DNA of 64,000 nucleotides from JBHFEI01 sp041928815 (GTDB lineage Bacteria; Pseudomonadota; Alphaproteobacteria; Rhizobiales; Rhizobiaceae), in the NCBI RefSeq assembly GCF_041928815.1, contig NZ_JBHFEI010000001.1:496001-560000 (forward strand), given 5' to 3'. The notes under the pieces were generated by a model that worked only from the letters and a program-made list of their open reading frames with translations, did no database searches and was not told where the DNA came from. Positions 59,242 through 64,000 of this stretch are shown here, piece after piece. Numbering within the stretch: the stretch's first letter is position 1; every line of letters begins with the position of its first letter. The translations under genes were made by a program, and so were the position numbers.

Positions 59242-60216
59242 TTACAACCCGATCTTCTTGCGCGACTGGAGGCCGACGACGGCCATCAGCAGCACGCCCT
59301 TGACCGCGGTCTGGACGAAGGGCGTGACATTGGTGAGGTTCATGCCGTTCGACAGGAGCGCCAGCACCACGACGCCGATCACCGTGCCGTGCAGGCTGCC
59401 GACGCCGCCGGAGAGCTGCGTGCCGCCGATCGCCACCGCCGTGATCGCGTCGAGCTCCATCAAAAGGCCGACATTCGGATCGCCCGAGACGATGCGGCCG
59501 GCGAGGAATACGCCGGCAAGGGCGGCGAAGAGCGAGGAGATCACATAGGCGAGCAGGATGTTGCGGCTCGCGGGGATGCCGAAATTGCGCGCCGCGTCGG
59601 AACTTCCCGAGGCGATGCCGCCGCCGATGGCGAAGAGATGCAGGCCGTAGCGCGAGCCGTAGAGCAGTTTCCACGCGACGAGCAGGGTGGCGATGCCCCA
59701 GAGGATCGGCAGGGGAATGCCAGCGACGGAGCCGTCGACCGACCAGCGCACCAGATCGGGCACCGAGCCTCCCGACACCGGCCGCAGCACCCTGGTGATG
59801 CCGAGCACGACATATTGCATCGAGAGCGTGGCGATGATCGGGTGGACGTTGAGGCGCGTAACGCAGAGGCCGTTGACGGCACCGATCAGCGCAGCGAGCG
59901 CGAAGACGCCGGGAAGCGTGACGATGCCGGGCAGATCGAGCGCCAGGATCGCCGTGGTGAAGCTGACGACCGAGCCGACCGACAGATCCAGCCCGCCGAC
60001 GAGCACGACGAACATCTGGCCGACCGCCGTGATCAGCAGCGGCATGGCCTGGGCGACGAGATTGGCGAGGTTGCTCCACTGGCCGAACTGGCTCGTGGTG
60101 GCGCCGAGCCAGAGCGCCATCGCCAGGGCGACAGCGAGGGGCAGCGCCCAGAGGCCCTGGCGGTGGCCGCGCCCCGCGAGGAGCTTTTGAAACCTACCGG
60201 ACTTCGCTGTGGTCAT
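59242..60216 (-). CDS. CUT2 (ribose-type) ABC transporter permease
   Basis: A 324-residue RbsC-family permease: GGLDLSVGSVVSFTTAILAL, IIATLSMQYVVLGITRVL, and MELDAITAVAIGGTQLSGGVGSLHGTVIGVVVLALL. The DLSVGS and AIGGTxLxGG motifs are diagnostic. It lies 15 bases after the ATPase gene. Confidence 0.94.
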   Translation of the reverse strand: MTTAKSGRFQKLLAGRGHRQGLWALPLAVALAMALWLGATTSQFGQWSNLANLVAQAMPLLITAVGQMFVVLVGGLDLSVGSVVSFTTAILALDLPGIVTLPGVFALAALIGAVNGLCVTRLNVHPIIATLSMQYVVLGITRVLRPVSGGSVPDLVRWSVDGSVAGIPLPILWGIATLLVAWKLLYGSRYGLHLFAIGGGIASGSSDAARNFGIPASRNILLAYVISSLFAALAGVFLAGRIVSGDPNVGLLMELDAITAVAIGGTQLSGGVGSLHGTVIGVVVLALLSNGMNLTNVTPFVQTAVKGVLLMAVVGLQSRKKIGL

Positions 60217-60231
60217 CGACCTTCCCCGTCT

Positions 60232-61725
60232 TCATGCGCCAAGCGCGGCGTCGAGGATGGCGTGCTCGCTCGCCTCCGCCGCCGGCATTTCCGAAACCAC
60301 GGTGTTGCCGTGGACGACGTAGAGCCGGTCGCAGAGGCCGATCAGTTCCACGGTCTCGCGCGACAGCACGAGGACGGCGCCGCCGGCACGGGCGAAATCG
60401 CGCAGGATCCGGTAGATCTCCGCCTTGGCGCCGATGTCGACCCCGCGCGTCGGCTCCTCGATCAGCAGAAGATCCGCATCGGTGGCGAGCGCGCGGCCGA
60501 GCAGCACCTTCTGCTGGTTCCCGCCCGACAGCGCGCCGACCATCGTCGAGGGCCCCGCGGCCTTGACGCCGAGCCGGCGCATCGTGTCCGCGATCACGCC
60601 GCCGTAGCGGCACGCCCGGGCCGTCGCCGGCCTTGCGGCATGCAGCGCCATCGCGATGTTCTGGCCGACGGAGAGACCGAGGAACAGGCCCTCGTCCTTG
60701 CGGTCCTCCGGCACGAAGGCGCCGCCAAGCGCCTGAAGCCGCCGAACGCCGCTCTCCTTCGGAAAAGGCAGGTTCAGGACCATGCCGCGGCGCGAGACGC
60801 TGCCCTCGACCGGCGCGAACTGGCCGACGAGCGCGCGCAGCACCTTCTGCTGCCCCTGCCCCTCGAGCCCCGCCAGCCCGACGATCTCGCCCTTGCGCAG
60901 CTTAAGGGAGAGGGGCGTCGCGCCGGGCTCCAGCCGCAGCCCGTCGATCGAAAGCGCGATCTCGCCCGTTCCCTCGCCGCGACGCGGATAGAGGTCCTCC
61001 AGCTCCCGGCCGACCATCATCGCGATCAGCGAGGAGGGCGTCATCTCGGACAGCGGCCGGGTGCCGACCCGCTGGCCGTCCTTCAGCACGGTGACCACGT
61101 CGCAAATGGCGAAGATCTCGTCCATGCGATGCGAAATGTAGACGATCGCCTTGCCGGCATCGCGCAAGGCCCGGATGTGGCGGTTGAGGATCTCGACATC
61201 GGCGGCGTTCAGCGCCGCCGTCGGTTCGTCGAGGATGAAGACGCTCGCGTCCGCGTCGATGCCGTGGGCGATCTCGACGAACTGCCGCTCGGCGATCGAG
61301 AGTTCCGAGACGAGCGTGTCGGGATTAAGCGCTAGGCCCAGCTTTGCCAGCGCCCCTTGTGTCTCTTCACGCATGCGATGCCGGTCGATGGTGCCGAAGC
61401 GGCCGATCGGCTCGCGGCCGAGGAACATATTCTCGGCGATCGTCATGTTCGGCAGGAGCGACAGTTCCTGGAAGACCGTCGAGATGCCCGCCTCGAGCGC
61501 CGCCCGCGGATTGGCGAAGGAGACCGCCGCGCCGAGGCGGCAGATGTCGCCGCTGTCGGGCTGGTGCACGCCGGCGAGGATCTTCATCAGCGTCGATTTT
61601 CCTGCGCCGTTCTCGCCCATCAGCGCATGGACGGTGCCGGGGGACAGCGACAGCGAGACGTCCTTCAGCGCGACGCTCGCGCCGAAGGCCTTGGATATGC
61701 CGGACATGGTGACGAGATCGGTCAT
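60232..61725 (-). CDS. CUT2 ABC transporter ATP-binding protein (RbsA type)
   Basis: A 497-residue protein with two fused nucleotide-binding halves. First half: Walker A LMGENGAGKSTLMKILAG (about 35-52), signature LSIAERQFVEIA, Walker B VFILDEPTAALN. Second half (from about 250): degenerate Walker A GLEGQGQQKVLRAL, intact LSGGNQQKVLLGRAL, and LLIEEPTRGVDIGAK. This asymmetry is usual for RbsA/MglA proteins. Energises the two permeases. Confidence 0.95.
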   Translation of the reverse strand: MTDLVTMSGISKAFGASVALKDVSLSLSPGTVHALMGENGAGKSTLMKILAGVHQPDSGDICRLGAAVSFANPRAALEAGISTVFQELSLLPNMTIAENMFLGREPIGRFGTIDRHRMREETQGALAKLGLALNPDTLVSELSIAERQFVEIAHGIDADASVFILDEPTAALNAADVEILNRHIRALRDAGKAIVYISHRMDEIFAICDVVTVLKDGQRVGTRPLSEMTPSSLIAMMVGRELEDLYPRRGEGTGEIALSIDGLRLEPGATPLSLKLRKGEIVGLAGLEGQGQQKVLRALVGQFAPVEGSVSRRGMVLNLPFPKESGVRRLQALGGAFVPEDRKDEGLFLGLSVGQNIAMALHAARPATARACRYGGVIADTMRRLGVKAAGPSTMVGALSGGNQQKVLLGRALATDADLLLIEEPTRGVDIGAKAEIYRILRDFARAGGAVLVLSRETVELIGLCDRLYVVHGNTVVSEMPAAEASEHAILDAALGA

Positions 61726-61744
61726 CGTTCCTCCGCGTGCCGCG

Positions 61745-61767
61745 GGAGGCGGACAGCGCCCGCCTCC
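61745..61767 (-). other. intercistronic stem-loop between binding-protein and ATPase genes
   Basis: An 8-bp perfect GC stem (61745-61752 with 61760-61767) in the 55-base gap after the binding-protein gene, similar in place to the one at 51741. Probably mRNA-stabilising. Confidence 0.55.
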
Positions 61768-61780
61768 TCACGACGATGCC

Positions 61781-62857
61781 CTACTGCTTGGCGTAGAACG
61801 TCTTCAGCTGCTCCTCGGAAAGCTCCGACGGCCACCAGACATTGGCGGAGAGATCGTCGCGGTAATAGGTCTTGACCTTTTCGAGATCCCAGCCCGGCGG
61901 GTTGTAGTCGTAGTGCTTCTTCAGTTCCTTGCCCTCGAGCAGGGCGACGGCGGCGCGCACGCCGGCGGCCCCTTGCGCGGGACTGTATTCCGAGGAGACC
62001 GACTTGAAGCCGTCGGCGATCCACTGGCCGAAGAAGCCGTTGTTGCCCTCGCCCGAGATCGGCGGGATCGCCGCGCCGAACTGCTTGAACACGTCGACGC
62101 AGGCACGCGTCATGTCGGCGCCGGAGGACCAGATTCCGTCGACGTTCGGATCGTTGAGGTAGAGCGTCTCGCAGACCTTCTTCGCCTTGTCGTACTGCCA
62201 GTCGCCATGCTCCTCGGCGACGATCTTGATCTCGCTGCCCTCGAGCGACTGCTGAAGCCCCTTGTAACGGTTGGTGTCCTCCGGATGGCCGGCAAGGCCG
62301 CGCAGCACCCAGATGTTGCCCTTGCCGCCCAGTTCCTTGACGAGGAAGTCGCCCATGACCTTGCCGAAATGCTCCGCGCCGCCCTGGATTTCGGTGGTGT
62401 AGGCGTCGGAATCGATGCGGCCGGTGTGCAGCACGACCGGAATGCCGGCGGCGACCGCCTTCTCGATGCTGGCATTGGCGGACGTCGTCGTCACCGGCTG
62501 GACGATGATCGCGTCGACCTTCTGGGCGATCAGGTCCTCGATGTCGGCGACCTGCTTCTTCTGGTCGAAGCCGGCGTCGAGCAGGACGAACTTGGAAATC
62601 CGCTGGTCGCGGTCGGCGGCGGCCTGCGCCTCATGGGCGACCTGGACGGTCCAGGTGTTGGCGTTGACGCCGAAACTGCTCATGCCGATGACCCAGGGCG
62701 CGTCCTTCCTGTACTTGCCCGCCTCGACCGAGGGATTGTCGCCCTCGCGCACAGTGAGCCCGTCCATGAGCTTGACGTCCTCGGCGCCGACCGGCGTGGC
62801 GAAGACCACGCCCGCGAGCAGCACCGAGATGCCGATGTTCCTGATGATGCTTCTCAT
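61781..62857 (-). CDS. CUT2 ABC transporter, periplasmic sugar-binding protein
   Basis: A 358-residue periplasmic-binding-protein family-4 member with a signal peptide (MRSIIRNIGISVLLAGVVFA, cut after VGA at about 25). Stretches: VIGMSSFGVNANTWTVQVAHEAQ, DIEDLIAQKVDAIIVQPVTTTS, and GIWSSGADMTRACVDVF. AGGAGAAGG precedes ATG 62857. It heads the transporter operon and is divergent from the SGNH and ROK genes. Substrate unknown; sugars or polyols are usual. Confidence 0.92.
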   Translation of the reverse strand: MRSIIRNIGISVLLAGVVFATPVGAEDVKLMDGLTVREGDNPSVEAGKYRKDAPWVIGMSSFGVNANTWTVQVAHEAQAAADRDQRISKFVLLDAGFDQKKQVADIEDLIAQKVDAIIVQPVTTTSANASIEKAVAAGIPVVLHTGRIDSDAYTTEIQGGAEHFGKVMGDFLVKELGGKGNIWVLRGLAGHPEDTNRYKGLQQSLEGSEIKIVAEEHGDWQYDKAKKVCETLYLNDPNVDGIWSSGADMTRACVDVFKQFGAAIPPISGEGNNGFFGQWIADGFKSVSSEYSPAQGAAGVRAAVALLEGKELKKHYDYNPPGWDLEKVKTYYRDDLSANVWWPSELSEEQLKTFYAKQ

Positions 62858-63021
62858 ACCTTCTCCTCCAAAAGCAGGCATCCGACCGGGAAGACGAGAC
62901 GCGCAAGGCATGAAGCGGCGGCGGCCCGCGGCATCTGCCCGGCGCCCGAATGCGGCCTGAAACGGTCTCGAAACTCTCCTCCGGCCAACAGAAAATCACC
63001 GGCGATCCGGCCTGTCAATAG

Positions 63022-63042
63022 TTATTCAGACTGAATGAATAA
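63022..63042. promoter_or_regulatory. palindromic operator candidate between CUT2 operon and SGNH/ROK genes
   Basis: TTATTCA (63022-63028) and TGAATAA (63036-63042) form an inverted repeat; within it ATTCAG-A-CTGAAT (63024-63036) is itself perfect. It lies 165 bases from the binding-protein start and 83 before the SGNH gene. Probable site for the ROK regulator at 63814 (inference). The rest of the 267-base spacer shows nothing else. Confidence 0.55.
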
Positions 63043-63124
63043 TCTGCCATCCTTGCAAATCGCACGGTCCGGTGCGACATCTCGGTGCGGAAGGGAGCCC
63101 TTCCGGCGATGGAGGATCATCAGC

Positions 63125-63772
63125 GTGCGGACCGTCCTGTGCTTCGGCGATTCCAATACCCACGGCCAGATTCCGGGGCGCGGGCCGCTGGAACGCTACC
63201 GCCGCGACGAGCGCTGGGGCGGCGTGCTGGAACGGGCGCTCGGGCCCGGCTGGCAGGTGATCGAGGAGGGGCTCAGCGGCCGCACCACCGTGCATGACGA
63301 CCCGATCGAGGGCGCGCTGAAGAACGGCCGGACCTATCTGCGCCCCTGCCTGCAGAGCCACGCGCCGCTCGACCTGATCATCCTCATGCTTGGCACCAAC
63401 GACCTGAAGCGCCGCTTCAACATGCCGCCCTCGGAGGTGGCGATGGGGATCGGCTGCCTCGTCCACGACATCCGCGAGCTGTCGCCGGGCCCGGCCGGCC
63501 ACGATCCCGAGATCATGATCGTCGCGCCGCCGCCGATGCTGCCCGACCTCAAGGAATGGGAGCAGATCTTTTCCGGCGCGCAGGAGAAATCCCACCGCCT
63601 CGCCCTCGAATTCGAGGTGATGGCCGATTCGCTCGAGGTGCACTTCTTCGATGCCGGCACGGTCTGCCAGTGTTCGCCGGCCGACGGCTTTCACATCGAT
63701 GCGCAGGCGCATGTCAGGCTCGGCGAGGCCCTGGCGCAGGAAGTGCTGGCGATCGGGTGGCCGGATGCGTGA
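63125..63772 (+). CDS. SGNH/GDSL-family hydrolase
   Basis: A 215-residue esterase-fold protein: CFGDSNTHGQ with Ser10, LMLGTNDLKRRF with the oxyanion Asn, and SPADGFHIDAQAH with Asp and His. No signal peptide. GTG 63125 follows GGAGG at 9 bases. Clearly related to the SGNH protein at 57601 (shared IVEEGLS/VIEEGLS-GRTT and APPP blocks), so this transporter locus is bracketed by two esterases of one family. Probably co-transcribed with the ROK gene 41 bases downstream. Confidence 0.88.
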   Translation: MRTVLCFGDSNTHGQIPGRGPLERYRRDERWGGVLERALGPGWQVIEEGLSGRTTVHDDPIEGALKNGRTYLRPCLQSHAPLDLIILMLGTNDLKRRFNMPPSEVAMGIGCLVHDIRELSPGPAGHDPEIMIVAPPPMLPDLKEWEQIFSGAQEKSHRLALEFEVMADSLEVHFFDAGTVCQCSPADGFHIDAQAHVRLGEALAQEVLAIGWPDA

Positions 63773-63813
63773 GACCACGGCCATGGCACCCCTTTGCGGG
63801 AAGGATCGCCACC

Positions 63814-64000
63814 ATGCCTGACATGCGCTTCGCCCCGCCGAACCCGCTGCGCATCGCCGATCGCGCCAGCGGCCTCAATTCGCTGAGCGTGCGCAGCTAC
63901 AACGAGCGCCTCGTCCTGTCGCTGCTCCTCCAGACGGAGGCGACGACGCGGCTGGAGATCGGCGAGAAGACCGGGCTCTCCGCCCAGACGATCTCGGTCA
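63814..64000 (+). CDS. ROK-family transcriptional regulator (5' part only)
   Basis: The first 62 codons of a gene cut by the window end. LNSLSVRSYNERLVLSLLLQ then RLEIGEKTGLSAQTISV is the N-terminal helix-turn-helix of ROK/NagC/XylR-type sugar repressors. ATG 63814 or 63823. Its place next to the CUT2 transporter suggests it regulates that locus. Confidence 0.8.
   Translation, partial: MPDMRFAPPNPLRIADRASGLNSLSVRSYNERLVLSLLLQTEATTRLEIGEKTGLSAQTISV

Noticed and set aside
58588..61335. 915-codon plus-strand ORF opposite the CUT2 transporter
   Set aside because: Asp/Arg/His-rich antisense translation of two permeases and the ATPase.

Overview
The window looks like a chromosomal segment of an alphaproteobacterium of the Rhizobiaceae (inference: Sinorhizobium/Ensifer- or Shinella-like). 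It is very GC-rich. It carries the gene strings hrcA-grpE, rph-rdgB-hemW, dnaA-rpsT-mutM and ubiE-ubiB-coaBC, then an iolR-iolCDEB inositol block, the order I recall from Sinorhizobium. Control signals also fit the group: FNR/FixK anaeroboxes, a GAAC-N7-GAAC SOS box, GGAAC-N18/19-TT general-stress promoters and GANTC (CcrM) sites. I found no rRNA, tRNA, CRISPR array, insertion sequence or prophage.

Layout. 1-16.7 kb is housekeeping: heat shock (grpE, hrcA), RNase PH, a VOC protein, RdgB, HemW, then an ECF42-type sigma factor cassette (YCII protein, sigma factor, SRPBCC, DoxX) lying between hemW and dnaA, followed by dnaA, rpsT, mutM, ubiE, ubiB, coaBC and a class II glutamine amidotransferase. 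17-23.6 kb is inositol catabolism: an RpiR-type repressor and iolC-D-E-B behind a perfect 12-bp inverted repeat. 23.6-26.3 kb holds a carboxymuconolactone decarboxylase-like protein, a DUF992 protein, glutaryl-CoA dehydrogenase and a DUF1127 mini-protein. 26.4-37.3 kb is a microaerobic module: ccoNOQP and ccoGHIS (fixNOQP/fixGHIS), a hemerythrin-like protein, an FnrN-type oxygen sensor and hemN, with three FNR-type boxes.

37.3-42.4 kb is a patch of small stress genes: CsbD, DUF6894, DUF892, a transglutaminase and several very short ORFs. It has five EcfG/RpoE2-like promoters, an SOS box ahead of two tiny genes, and a candidate small RNA whose two hairpins expose C-rich, anti-Shine-Dalgarno-like loops. 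42.5-55 kb is a sugar-acid locus that best fits non-phosphorylative L-fucose degradation: a CUT1 ABC transporter, mutarotase, two enolase-superfamily enzymes, Gfo/Idh dehydrogenase, MaoC-like protein, SDR, FAH-type hydrolase, divergent IclR regulator and lactonase. A decayed ABC-ATPase C-terminus lies at its end. 55-57.4 kb has a CaiB-type CoA-transferase coupled to a solute-binding-protein homologue without a signal peptide. 57.6-64 kb is a ribose-type (CUT2) ABC transporter bracketed by two related SGNH esterases, then the start of a ROK-family regulator cut by the window edge.

How it works together (inference): much of the accessory part is self-regulated. IolR, IclR and ROK regulators probably control the carbon uptake/catabolic blocks. 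FnrN with its boxes controls the high-affinity oxidase, its assembly factors and oxygen-independent haem synthesis. The stress patch would answer to the general stress sigma factor and to LexA, both encoded elsewhere. The most novel signals are the stress-promoter-driven candidate sRNA at about 41323-41426 and the SOS-box mini-operon at 38058-38488.
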